From assembly GCA_958295845.1 (NCBI GenBank), contig OY282376.1, positions 695,022-759,021 of the forward strand: a stretch of 64,000 nt of DNA, written 5' to 3'. A program made the translations under genes and the position numbers. Positions 16,630-25,486 of the stretch are shown piece by piece; the first letter of the stretch is position 1; each line of letters begins with the position of its first letter. Below the pieces are notes generated by a model. The model ran no database searches. It saw only the letters and a list, made by a program, of their open reading frames with translations, and was not told the origin of the DNA. The stretch is from Caldilineaceae bacterium (GTDB lineage Bacteria; Chloroflexota; Anaerolineae; Caldilineales; Caldilineaceae).

Positions 16630-17051
16630 GACCTCTCCCCTTGTTTTAGAAGCGCAAGCCTTGCATGCAACTTCTGAAATTCTATAAAGTACTTGTCGAG
16701 AATCGCAGCAACGATCTGGGCAGCAGTGGCTTCATTATAGGTATGCGTCGTCAGATTGCGGCTTTGGATCATCTCCATCCACGTTTCACCGTTCTCAATC
16801 AAGTTGGCGCCGAAGGCGGCACGGGTCGAGTCTCTCGAACCGTACAGGTCACCAACGCCGCGCGCTTCAAGAAAGTCTTTAAGCGTCTTCCACGCCAGTT
16901 CATGCGTATTTTCAAAGCCTTGAATCAACCCTTGAGCCTCCAATTGCGAGAGCTGCCGTCGCTCCGCCAGCTCGACAGCTTCTTTCAATTGGGAAAACGC
17001 CTTGCCAAACTGACTGGATCGCTGAATCCAGCGGACGTCCTGACTGCTCAT
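16626..17051 (-). CDS. HepT-like HEPN toxin (HI0074 family)
   Basis: 141 aa, all-helical HEPN protein. Near residue 110 it carries RNLTTHTY, an exact R-x4-H-x-Y motif: the Arg and His form the RNase active site of HepT toxins and the Tyr is the one modified by MntA. The upstream segment (HELAWKTLKDFLEARGV, DSTRAAFGANLI) is typical of the HI0074 family, once named nucleotidyltransferase substrate-binding protein. It precedes its antitoxin in the operon. Confidence 0.87.
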   Translation of the reverse strand: MSSQDVRWIQRSSQFGKAFSQLKEAVELAERRQLSQLEAQGLIQGFENTHELAWKTLKDFLEARGVGDLYGSRDSTRAAFGANLIENGETWMEMIQSRNLTTHTYNEATAAQIVAAILDKYFIEFQKLHARLALLKQGERS

Positions 17052-17392
17052 GGAGCAACTCCATACAACGTGCCATCCAGGCTCTACCTACATTCCATTA
17101 CTGCAGACCACCATGCACAACCTCAGCGCGCATCCCAATTATACCCCAAATGTAACCCTTCTCTGCATCCCTCGCCCAGACATCGGGCAGACGCCAAAAT
17201 CTACTCTTGACACGCCCACCATGCGAATACCATACGCAGCCCATACGTTAACAGGACGAAAACGGTCTTCTGCACTAGCAACAGGTCCAAAATGGGTTTA
17301 CAACAGGGCCGTGATCTGATAAAATGTGCTATTGGTTAACTGTAGCGGTTTAGAAAACAGAAAAACGCTCAGACGGCTAAGAGGATAGAGAA
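17052..17392. other. Divergent intergenic region between hepT and ABC exporter
   Basis: About 340 bases with no gene. It separates the toxin-antitoxin operon (minus) from the exporter operon (plus) and should hold both promoters. A plausible plus-strand promoter is listed separately (17298-17325). A TTGACA at 17207-17212 lacks a good -10 at the right distance. Confidence 0.5.
17298..17325 (+). promoter_or_regulatory. Candidate sigma-70-like promoter of the first ABC exporter operon
   Basis: TTACAA (17298-17303), a 16-nt spacer, and TAAAAT (17320-17325). The predicted start near 17332 would leave a leader of about 60 nt before the exporter gene. Confidence 0.4.
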
Positions 17393-19273
17393 TTGAAAAT
17401 GGTACCTCCTCAACAACCCAAGGCCCGCAAGGACGTTTACCGGCGGCTCATCGGCTTTCTGCGACCCTACTGGAAGCAGGCGGCCTTTGCATATGTTTCA
17501 GTACTCTTTGCTTCGCTGCTCAACCTGTACATTCCACAGATTCTGAGGGATGCCATCGACCTGGGCGTCGAGGGAGGGCGCGCCAGCGCGCTCTTCAACG
17601 CAGCCGGATGGATCCTCGGCATCGCTGTCGTGCGCGGCATCGCCGCCTACGGTCAGCGCTATTACGGCGAATGGCTCACCCATCGCGTCGCCTATGACCT
17701 GCGTAATCAATTCTACAACGCGGCCCAGCGGCTCCCCTTTGCCTTCCACGACCGCTCTCAAACCGGCGATCTAATGAGCCGGGCAACCAGCGATATCACC
17801 GAAACGGAGCGCTTTGTCGGCATGGGGCTGATGGATCTGATCTCATCACTTCTCCTGATCGCGGGTGTAATCGTCGCCATGGTGTTCGTGAGTCCCGGCC
17901 TCGCCCTATACGCGCTCGTTCCACTTTCCCTGTTGCTGGTCCTCACACTGCGCTTCGGTATGGTCATCCGGCCCCGATTCAAGCGCGTCCAGGAACAGAT
18001 GGGCCAGCTCTCCTCCACCATGCAGGAGAGTATGACCGGCATTCAGGTGGTGAAAGCGTTCGCCCGCGAAACGGACGAGCTGCGAAAGTTCAACGCCGCC
18101 AACGAGGACTGGTTCGCCAAACGTTTCGGGATCATCAAAATCTGGGCCAATAACTGGCCTACGTTCACCTTCATCCTTTTGAGCAGTAATTTCCTGTTGC
18201 TTCTGGTCGGCGGGCCCCTGGCCATCGAAGGCACTGTCACCATCGGGTCCCTCTTCGCGATGTTGGCCTATGTGATGATGCTCAACGGCCCCGTACAGCG
18301 GCTCGGTTTCCTGGTCAATATGGCGGCCACATCCGGGGCCAGCGCGACGCGTGTGTTTGAAGTTATCGACACGCCCACCGAGGTGGAGGAAGAAGATAAC
18401 CCTGTCGTCCTGCAAGAGGCGCAAGGCGCAGTGACCTTTGAGCAAGTCAGTTTTGGCTACGAGGGCGGGCCGCGGGCGCTCGACGACATTAACTTCGAGG
18501 TGGAGCCGGGACAGACTGTCGCACTGATCGGGCCAACCGGCAGCGGCAAATCCACGATCACCAATCTCATCCCCCGCTTCTATGACCCGGCCAGCGGCGT
18601 CATCCGCATCGATGGGCATGACGTGCGCAGCCTGACACTTGCCAGTCTGCGTCAGAATATCGGTACCGTCCTCCAGGACCCGTTCCTGTTCGGCGTGACA
18701 ATCGCCGAGAATATCGCCTATGGAATGCCCGCGGCTGCGCCGGACGCGATTGTCGCCGCGGCCACAGCCGCGCGCGCACACGATTTCATAATGGATTTCC
18801 CTGCCGGTTACGAGACGGTTGTCGGCGAGCGAGGTGTGACCCTGAGCGGCGGACAGAAGCAGCGAGTCGCCATTGCGCGCGCGTTGCTCTATGAACCTCG
18901 CATCCTCATACTGGATGACTCCACCAGCAGCGTCGACACCGAGACCGAGCACCTGATCCAGCAGGCGCTCGACGTGCTGATGGAAGGACGCACGACCTTT
19001 ATCATCGCCCAGAGGCTTCTCACCTTGAAAAACGCCGACCAGATCTTCGTCTTGGATGGCGGCCGCATCGTCGAAAGAGGCCGCCACGATGAACTGCTGG
19101 TCGCCGGCGGGCTCTACCGTAGCATCTACGATCTACAACTGCGCGACCAGGAGGAGTTCGCAGCCCTCGAAGCGCAGTTGCATGAGCAAACCGAGACAGA
19201 AACGGCGGGCTCGGACGGCTCTCCAGTTCGGCCCCCGGTACTCGCCGGCGCCGTAAATGAAGGGAAAAACTGA
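17393..19273 (+). CDS. Heterodimeric ABC exporter subunit with degenerate ATPase site
   Basis: 626 aa: six-TM exporter domain (about 25-320) fused to an ATPase domain. Walker A GPTGSGKST near residue 380, signature LSGGQKQR near 484, Walker B ILILDDSTSSVD near 503 and H-loop IIAQRL near 537. The catalytic Glu after Walker B is Asp and the switch His is Gln, the pattern of the degenerate half in heterodimers such as TM287/288 and BmrCD. Its partner follows with overlap. The start is TTG 17393 or ATG 17399; both have GAG-type sites upstream. Likely a drug or lipid exporter. Confidence 0.9.
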   Translation: MKMVPPQQPKARKDVYRRLIGFLRPYWKQAAFAYVSVLFASLLNLYIPQILRDAIDLGVEGGRASALFNAAGWILGIAVVRGIAAYGQRYYGEWLTHRVAYDLRNQFYNAAQRLPFAFHDRSQTGDLMSRATSDITETERFVGMGLMDLISSLLLIAGVIVAMVFVSPGLALYALVPLSLLLVLTLRFGMVIRPRFKRVQEQMGQLSSTMQESMTGIQVVKAFARETDELRKFNAANEDWFAKRFGIIKIWANNWPTFTFILLSSNFLLLLVGGPLAIEGTVTIGSLFAMLAYVMMLNGPVQRLGFLVNMAATSGASATRVFEVIDTPTEVEEEDNPVVLQEAQGAVTFEQVSFGYEGGPRALDDINFEVEPGQTVALIGPTGSGKSTITNLIPRFYDPASGVIRIDGHDVRSLTLASLRQNIGTVLQDPFLFGVTIAENIAYGMPAAAPDAIVAAATAARAHDFIMDFPAGYETVVGERGVTLSGGQKQRVAIARALLYEPRILILDDSTSSVDTETEHLIQQALDVLMEGRTTFIIAQRLLTLKNADQIFVLDGGRIVERGRHDELLVAGGLYRSIYDLQLRDQEEFAALEAQLHEQTETETAGSDGSPVRPPVLAGAVNEGKN

Positions 19274-19274
19274 G

Positions 19275-21287
19275 ATGAGCAATTCGAATGGCAGTGGGGG
19301 CGCCGCTCACGCTTACCGCGGCAATGGTCAGGCTTCCTCCCTGCAAAGTGAGGCAGGTATGATAACCGAGAAACTCCCCCGCCAGCGAGATGCGTTCGGC
19401 CGCGAACAGGAGGTCCGAGCTACCCCCGAAGGCAGTCTGTCGGCCATAGAACAGGAAAGACTGCGCCGGGAGCGCAAGATTCAGGACCTGCTGCCGGACG
19501 AAGAGGAGGCGCAGGAGAAGACCTACGACAGCCGGTTGGTTAAGCGGTTGATGGTATATGTAGCCGTCTACAAGCGGGAGTTCGTTATCTCTCTCCTTCT
19601 GATTGTCGTAACCTCTGTCATGAGCGTAGGAACGCCTTGGATGATCCAACGCGCCATTGACGATGGCATCCGCGCCGGTAATGTGGGCACACTGCGCTTC
19701 TGGACCTTTCTCTTCATGGCCGCGATCGCGGTGGAGTGGGTTGCAAGCCGCGCCCGCCTCACAGTGATGGCCTATGCCGGCACCCGTATCGTGACCGACA
19801 TTCGCAGTCAGCTCTTCCGCCATCTGCATACGCTGTCGATAGGCTTCTTCAATGACTACAGCGTAGGCCGCCTCATGAGCCGGCTGATCAGTGATGTGAG
19901 TGTAATGCAGGACTTCGTCACCTGGTCGATCACCGGGCTGGCCCGGTCGGTATTCATCCTGCTCGGGATTATCGTGGCGATGCTGTTTCTGAACTGGCAG
20001 TTGGCGTTGGTGACCTTTGCTGTCATGCCGGCGATGGTCGCGCTCACCAACTATTTCCGCCGCTATGTGCGTGAGGCATACCGCGCCGCACGGCAACGCC
20101 TGTCCTTGATCAACGGCTTTCTCAACGAGTCAATCACCGGCATTCGTGTGACAAAGAGCTTCTCGCGCGAGCAGGCTAACTCGAGCCATTTCGAAGATCT
20201 CAACCGCTCCTTCTTTGACGCCAATGTGCGCACCACCCAGCTGGCTGCCTTCTTCTTCCCCGGGGTCGACTTTATCGGCTCGCTGGCGACCGCGCTGGTG
20301 GTCGGGCTCGGCGGTTGGCTCATCCTGGGCGATCAACTGACTGCAGGCGTACTGGCGGCATTCGTGATCTGGGTGGAGCGGTTTTTCGACCCGATTCGTG
20401 AACTGTCGCGGCGTTACTATACCTTCCAGGCAGCGATGGCCGCGAGCGAGCGCCTCTTCGCCCTGCTCGACACGGAGCCGGATCTGAAAGACGCGCCCCA
20501 GGCCTTCACGCTGCCGCCGATCGCGGGTCGAGTGGACCTCGAAAACGTTCGCTTCCACTACAAGGAAGATGAACCTGTGCTGCAGGACGTGACCATCACT
20601 GCCGAACCGGGTGAACGAGTGGCCCTCGTCGGCGAGACCGGCGCCGGCAAGAGTACTGTCATTCGTCTCATCGCCCGCTTCTTCGACGTAACCGGCGGGG
20701 CCGTCCTAATCGATGGGCACGATGTTCGCGACGTCACGCAGGCCAGCCTGCGGGCGCAGCTGGGCATTGTCCTGCAGGACAGCTTTCTCTTCGATGGCAC
20801 GATCCGCGAGAATATCCGCTATGGCCGCCTGGACGCGACCAACGCCGAAGTGGAAGCCGCCACCGTCGCAGTAGGCGCCGATGAATTCATCCGCAAGCTG
20901 CCGGACGGCTACGACTCCCAGGTTGGCGAAAACGGCGTCAATCTGAGCGTTGGACAGCGCCAAATCGTCTCCTTCGCACGCGCCTTGCTGGCCGACCCCC
21001 GCATCCTCATCCTGGACGAGGCCACCAGTTCCATCGACACGACGACAGAACGCCAGATTCAGGCCGGCTTGGAACGGCTGCTCAAGGGGCGAACCAGCTT
21101 TGTCATCGCCCACAGGCTCAATACCATAGTCAATTCAGACAAGATCGTCGTGCTGGATCAGGGGCAGGTGTTGGAAGAGGGCAGCCACGAAGAACTGCTG
21201 GCGCGACAGGGCCGCTACCACCAGCTGTACACGATGCAATGGGCGGTGGAGAGCGACCCCCGTGCCAAAAAATATGTTTTGAATTGA
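19275..21287 (+). CDS. Heterodimeric ABC exporter subunit with canonical catalytic Glu
   Basis: 670 aa from ATG 19275, placed 9 nt after AAGGGA; another ATG at 19257 overlaps the partner gene by 17 nt. A polar N-terminal extension of about 70 residues precedes six TM helices. The ATPase domain has GETGAGKST (about 453), a slightly altered signature LSVGQRQI (about 557), Walker B ILILDEATSSID with the catalytic Glu, and H-loop IAHRL with the switch His. It therefore provides the active Walker B that complements the degenerate partner. A strong terminator follows (21301-21332). Confidence 0.9.
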   Translation: MSNSNGSGGAAHAYRGNGQASSLQSEAGMITEKLPRQRDAFGREQEVRATPEGSLSAIEQERLRRERKIQDLLPDEEEAQEKTYDSRLVKRLMVYVAVYKREFVISLLLIVVTSVMSVGTPWMIQRAIDDGIRAGNVGTLRFWTFLFMAAIAVEWVASRARLTVMAYAGTRIVTDIRSQLFRHLHTLSIGFFNDYSVGRLMSRLISDVSVMQDFVTWSITGLARSVFILLGIIVAMLFLNWQLALVTFAVMPAMVALTNYFRRYVREAYRAARQRLSLINGFLNESITGIRVTKSFSREQANSSHFEDLNRSFFDANVRTTQLAAFFFPGVDFIGSLATALVVGLGGWLILGDQLTAGVLAAFVIWVERFFDPIRELSRRYYTFQAAMAASERLFALLDTEPDLKDAPQAFTLPPIAGRVDLENVRFHYKEDEPVLQDVTITAEPGERVALVGETGAGKSTVIRLIARFFDVTGGAVLIDGHDVRDVTQASLRAQLGIVLQDSFLFDGTIRENIRYGRLDATNAEVEAATVAVGADEFIRKLPDGYDSQVGENGVNLSVGQRQIVSFARALLADPRILILDEATSSIDTTTERQIQAGLERLLKGRTSFVIAHRLNTIVNSDKIVVLDQGQVLEEGSHEELLARQGRYHQLYTMQWAVESDPRAKKYVLN

Positions 21288-21300
21288 CGATTTCGTTGCA

Positions 21301-21332
21301 AAGAGTGAGGAACAGTCTGGTTCCTCACTCTT
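21301..21332. terminator. Bidirectional terminator hairpin
   Basis: A perfect 13-bp stem (AAGAGTGAGGAAC with GTTCCTCACTCTT) and a 6-nt loop, lying between the convergent exporter and cyclophilin genes. The plus strand continues into TTGATTTCCC. It can serve both convergent transcripts. Confidence 0.8.
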
Positions 21333-21344
21333 GATTTCCCACTT

Positions 21345-21824
21345 CTAGCTTTCTTCGATCTCGACCTTCTCCATCAAATCGCCCTGCTGAATCGCATCGA
21401 CCACATCCTGGCCGCTGCGCACCTTGCCGAAGACCGAATGTTTGTTGTCGAGCCAGTTGGTGGCCACGTGCGTAATGAAGAACTGGCTGCCGTTGGTATT
21501 GGGCCCGGCGTTGGCCATGCTTAGCACGCCGGGTCCGTCATGCACCAGTTCGGGATGAAATTCGTCGTTGAACCGGTAACCGGGACCGCCCCGCCCACTG
21601 CCCGTGGGATCGCCGCACTGGACCATGAAATCGGCGATCACGCGGTGAAAGCTGATGCCGTCATAGAAGCCGTCTCGGGCCAGCGCGACAAAGTTGTTGA
21701 CCGTGTTCGGTACCTTGTCGGCGTAGAGGTCAATGACGATATCCCCGCGGTTTGTCTTGATGGTGGCCGTGTAGGTCTTTGAATCATCCAGCTGCATGGC
21801 CGGGGGAGATGAATACTGCTTCAC
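21345..21824 (-). CDS. Cyclophilin-type peptidyl-prolyl cis-trans isomerase
   Basis: 159 aa, single cyclophilin domain without signal peptide, so cytosolic. Active-site elements: [19 protein letters not shown] (catalytic Arg, Phe, Gln), [18 protein letters not shown] and a His in [12 protein letters not shown]. The start is GTG 21824 with AAGGA 6 nt upstream; no in-frame ATG gives a full domain. Confidence 0.93.
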   Translation of the reverse strand: MKQYSSPPAMQLDDSKTYTATIKTNRGDIVIDLYADKVPNTVNNFVALARDGFYDGISFHRVIADFMVQCGDPTGSGRGGPGYRFNDEFHPELVHDGPGVLSMANAGPNTNGSQFFITHVATNWLDNKHSVFGKVRSGQDVVDAIQQGDLMEKVEIEES

Positions 21825-22167
21825 AAGCGATTCCTTTCGGTGTTGAAACGAGTAAAATGGCCCTCCCGTCTCCTTCAGCGAAGATGTCGCCGGGAGCGGC
21901 TAGAGCGAGTGTCACAAAAGTGGCGCAGGGGATTCGCGCCGGACTCTGCCTGCATTATAGTGCTCTTTCCTCGATGAACCACAATCGGTGCGTCTAGCGC
22001 GCTCGGTCAGTGGGCTCTTAAATTCCGCCATGTCGAATCAAACCAGTTGAATCGTGTACATCGCGAGGTGTGCTATACTGCATGTCGAAGACAGCCTTTT
22101 CTTCTTCCGGCAAATGTGTCGAACGGGCCAGGACACACGTGTCGGAAGGGAAACATGGACCAGACCG

Positions 22168-22731
22168 ATGACAGCGCAACCAATGCAAACAAAGACTGGA
22201 CTCATCACCGGTTCCGACCTGCTGGCAATGAGTGACATCGGCCCCTGTGAACTCATTGACGGAGTTATCGTAAGAATGAGCCCAACCGGTGGAATACACG
22301 GGTTCCTCGAATCGAAGCTTGCCCGCCGCTTGGGCGCCTTTGTTGAAGACACGAAAGCAGGCTGGTGCTTGGTTGGAGAAATCGGAATCTATATCCGGCA
22401 CGATCCGGATCGGATACGAGGCGCAGATCTGGCCTTCTGGTCCTTGGCAAAACTACCCGACGGCCCGCCGTCAGGTTTTATCGAGGTTGCGCCCGATCTC
22501 GTCGTTGAAATCCTGTCCCCGACCGACCGCTGGGCGGACATGCGCCAAAAGATCGACGACTACTTCTCCATCGGCGTGGGTACACTTTGGGTAGTCGACC
22601 CTGACGAAGAGACCGTCTTCGTCTACCGTTCCGCTTCGCAGCGCATCGCTCTGCACAGCGGTGACACACTGGCCGCAACAGGCCCGCTTACTGGCTTCAC
22701 ACTTCCCATTTCCGAGCTCTTCGCCTTCTGA
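22168..22731 (+). CDS. Uma2 family (DUF820) putative endonuclease
   Basis: 187 aa from ATG 22168. Uma2 proteins have a PD-(D/E)xK nuclease fold and are abundant in cyanobacteria and Chloroflexota; their role is not established. Typical segments: CELIDGVIVRMSPTG, HGFLESKLARRL, ADLAFW, PDLVVEILSPTDRWADMRQKIDDYF and LWVVDPDEETVFVYR, which contain the Asp and Glu-x-Leu active-site pattern. The start is uncertain: the frame is open back to 22054, and the best ribosome site nearby (GGAAGGG, 22144-22150) serves an ATG in another frame at 22155. Confidence 0.82.
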   Translation: MTAQPMQTKTGLITGSDLLAMSDIGPCELIDGVIVRMSPTGGIHGFLESKLARRLGAFVEDTKAGWCLVGEIGIYIRHDPDRIRGADLAFWSLAKLPDGPPSGFIEVAPDLVVEILSPTDRWADMRQKIDDYFSIGVGTLWVVDPDEETVFVYRSASQRIALHSGDTLAATGPLTGFTLPISELFAF

Positions 22732-22797
22732 GTTCCTGCTTGTCCGCCGACTGCTAGTCCATCAACCGCTTCTCGCCAACCGCCCCGCGCCTTTTCA

Positions 22798-24003
22798 ATG
22801 CTCCACGCCCTGTCCCATATCACCGTTCTCGACCTATCGCGCGTGCTTGCCGGTCCCTATGCCACCATGACGCTGGGCGACTACGGCGCCGAGGTCATAA
22901 AGATAGAGCAGCCGGGCCGCGGCGACGACTCGCGCCACTGGGGCCCCCCATTTACCGACGGCGGCCAGAGCGCATACTTCCTTTGCACCAATCGCAACAA
23001 GCGCAGCCTGACTCTGAATCTGAAGACCGAAGCCGGTCACAAAATCTTCCGGCGGCTGGCCGCGCAGGCCGATGTCGTTGTCGAAAACTTCAAGGCAGGC
23101 GGGATGGAGCGATTGGGGCTGGGCTATGATAGCCTCCGCACCGAAAATCCCGGTCTCATCTACTGCGCCATCACCGGCTATGGCCAGACCGGCCCCGACC
23201 GCGCGCTGCCCGGCTATGACACCGTCATCCAGGCCCAGGGCGGCATTATGAGCATAACCGGTTCAACCAGCGAGGGCACCGATGGTGAGCCCATCAAAGT
23301 GGGGGTGGCTATCGTCGACATCACCGCCGGTCTGCAGGCGGTGGTGGCGATTCTGACCGCGCTGCAGCATCGTGATCGGACGGGCGAAGGCCAGCAGATC
23401 GATATCGCACTCTACGATACCCAGTTGAGCTGGCTGGCCAACGTCGCCAGCGGCTATCTCCTCTCCGGCGACCCGCCCCGTCGCTACGGCAACGCCCATG
23501 GCACCGTCGTGCCCTATCAGACTTTCGCTACCGCCGACGGCCATCTCATGCTGGCGGTGGGCAACGACGCGCAGTTCGCTTCTCTGGCCGAAGCTGTAAG
23601 TGAGCCCGCCTGGGCAGACGACGAACTGTTTGCCACAAATCCGGCTCGCGTGCAGTTCCGCGAGCAACTCATTCCGGCGTTAGCCAACCATTTTCGCCAG
23701 CGCCCCACCGTTGAGTGGATCCGACGGCTGCGCGCGGCCGGCGTACCCTGCGGCCCTGTCAACGACATCCCAACCGCGTTGGAGACGCCCCAGGCCGAGC
23801 ACCGGCAGATGGTGCAAACAGTAACCGATGGAAACGGAGACCAAATCAGGCTTGTCGGACCGGTTCCCAAGCTGGACCGCACGCCGCCGCATATAAGCCG
23901 GCCTCCCCCGCTCCTGGGCGAGCACACCGATGAGCTTCTGCAGGAAAAGCTGGCTCTGACGGAACTGGAGATTCAGACGTTGCATGACAACGGTGTAGTC
24001 TGA
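22798..24003 (+). CDS. CaiB/BaiF family III CoA-transferase
   Basis: 401 aa. Family III CoA-transferases move CoA between carboxylic acids (for example formyl-CoA:oxalate, carnitine or bile-acid CoA-transferases). Opening motif ITVLDLSRVLAGPYATMTLGD is typical; ADVVVENFKAGGMERLGLGY and GLIYCAITGYGQTGP follow, and the catalytic Asp is expected in VAIVDITAGLQ. No ribosome site is obvious before the ATG. Substrate pair unknown. Confidence 0.92.
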   Translation: MLHALSHITVLDLSRVLAGPYATMTLGDYGAEVIKIEQPGRGDDSRHWGPPFTDGGQSAYFLCTNRNKRSLTLNLKTEAGHKIFRRLAAQADVVVENFKAGGMERLGLGYDSLRTENPGLIYCAITGYGQTGPDRALPGYDTVIQAQGGIMSITGSTSEGTDGEPIKVGVAIVDITAGLQAVVAILTALQHRDRTGEGQQIDIALYDTQLSWLANVASGYLLSGDPPRRYGNAHGTVVPYQTFATADGHLMLAVGNDAQFASLAEAVSEPAWADDELFATNPARVQFREQLIPALANHFRQRPTVEWIRRLRAAGVPCGPVNDIPTALETPQAEHRQMVQTVTDGNGDQIRLVGPVPKLDRTPPHISRPPPLLGEHTDELLQEKLALTELEIQTLHDNGVV

Positions 24004-24044
24004 CGCGCAGCAGCGGGACCATCGCCCGACTTTACAGGCCCACT

Positions 24045-24073
24045 TTGTCAAGCATTTGCCCGTGGGCTATACT
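24045..24073 (+). promoter_or_regulatory. Sigma-70-like promoter of the DUF898 gene
   Basis: TTGTCA (24045-24050), a 17-nt spacer and TATACT (24068-24073). The expected start near 24080 gives a leader of about 60 nt before the DUF898 ATG. Confidence 0.65.
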
Positions 24074-24141
24074 ATTCTGACAGCTTTGAACAATCCCCTG
24101 TGGCTCTCAACTGATCACCTCTTACTCGGAAGGGTTCCGCC

Positions 24142-25356
24142 ATGCCTACCAACCTGGAGTTTCGCGGCCGCTGGCTGAATGTATACGGAAATCTGATTCT
24201 GATAGCGATCCTTTCAGGGATTACCCTGGGCATTTACGTGCCATGGGGATACGCTCGCTGGCAACGCATAGTCACCGAAAACACCTATATTGAGGACCAA
24301 CAGCTGGAGTTTGACGGCTCCGGCGCAGAGGTGTTTATCCAGTTCATCGTCATTGGATTCTACACGCTGATCACGCTTGGACTGTACGTGATTCTCGGCT
24401 TCTCCGCAACCAGGATGCTGCGCTGGCAATACGCCCATACCCTCACACCAAACGGTCTGCGCCTGGAGTACGAGGGCAAGACGATCGATATCTTCTGGGA
24501 ATGGTTTCTGCTCGTTTTCTTTACGCCGCTGACCTTGGGGCTCTACTATTATTGGGGGCGCAACCGCCTGCGCAGCCAGATTCTGAACCATGTGTCGCTG
24601 AGCGACCAGCCGATGCAGTTCTCAACGACCCCAGGGGACTACTTCCTCGCCGTTCTGAGCAATTGGGTGATGACGGTTGTCGCGGTAGGACTATATGTTG
24701 CGCTGGGCTACTTCCTGCGTCTCCAGGTCTTGGATAACGGCCCCCTCGCGGCGCAACTCGACAGCATAAGCGCCGGTGCTCCCGTCATGGAGTTGGTAAG
24801 TTTGCTGGTGCTCGTCGTTGCCCTCGGCGTCTATGCTCTGCTTGGTCTGGCCCTGCTGGGAATGGCCATAGTCCGTTTTCGCGGTTGGGAAGTGAATCGC
24901 ACTCTACTGCCGGCGCCAGTACGTTCGCGTTCGCCAATGTCAGCGATGTCTACGCCGGTCAGCGCGCTGGCCGGCGCGCCGCCGCCCGTTTCCGAATTTG
25001 CCGACAGCGTTCCCGAAGAGAGCGAATCAATCTACGAGGAAGTCGAACCGCCCCCTGTGGTGGAAAGCGACTATGTGGCGGAAAGCGACTTTGTGGTCGA
25101 TACGCCTGGCCGGCCGCTGCCTGTCACGCAAGCGGATGGCGAGGACGAATACTACGACTTCGGCGAATTCTCCACCCAAGCCGGTCAGGAACCAGATGTG
25201 AACAGCGGCGACGAGCGCTCCGACTGGAGCAGTGAACAGTGGGCTCGCCCTCAGGCTATCGCCCCAACAACCGAAGAGGAAGATGGCGACGAGGAGGAGT
25301 ACCAGCAGGGCCCGGATGATGACAATGAGCCCTTTGGTTCATCCAACGCCGCGTAG
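24142..25356 (+). CDS. DUF898 (YjgN-like) membrane protein with acidic tail
   Basis: 404 aa. About six TM segments in residues 10-250, with the DUF898 repeats LSGITLGIYVPWGYAR, IGFYTLITLGLYVI and FFTPLTLGLYYYWGRNRL: three similar two-helix units each ending near W-x-x-R. The last 150 residues are a polar, very acidic, probably disordered tail, including a small duplication (ESDYVAESDFVV). Family function is unknown; E. coli YjgN is only described as an inner-membrane protein. Preceded by its own promoter. Confidence 0.8.
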   Translation: MPTNLEFRGRWLNVYGNLILIAILSGITLGIYVPWGYARWQRIVTENTYIEDQQLEFDGSGAEVFIQFIVIGFYTLITLGLYVILGFSATRMLRWQYAHTLTPNGLRLEYEGKTIDIFWEWFLLVFFTPLTLGLYYYWGRNRLRSQILNHVSLSDQPMQFSTTPGDYFLAVLSNWVMTVVAVGLYVALGYFLRLQVLDNGPLAAQLDSISAGAPVMELVSLLVLVVALGVYALLGLALLGMAIVRFRGWEVNRTLLPAPVRSRSPMSAMSTPVSALAGAPPPVSEFADSVPEESESIYEEVEPPPVVESDYVAESDFVVDTPGRPLPVTQADGEDEYYDFGEFSTQAGQEPDVNSGDERSDWSSEQWARPQAIAPTTEEEDGDEEEYQQGPDDDNEPFGSSNAA

Positions 25357-25486
25357 AGAATCCCACAGTGTAGTCACTGCGCAGAGGAAATATAGAAGCG
25401 GGTGAAGGCTGATTGGATGCTTGAGCGTGGATGTGGTTGCTTCGTCTACCAGTTCACGTCTTGGGCAGACGCGGCGCCGTGGTCGC

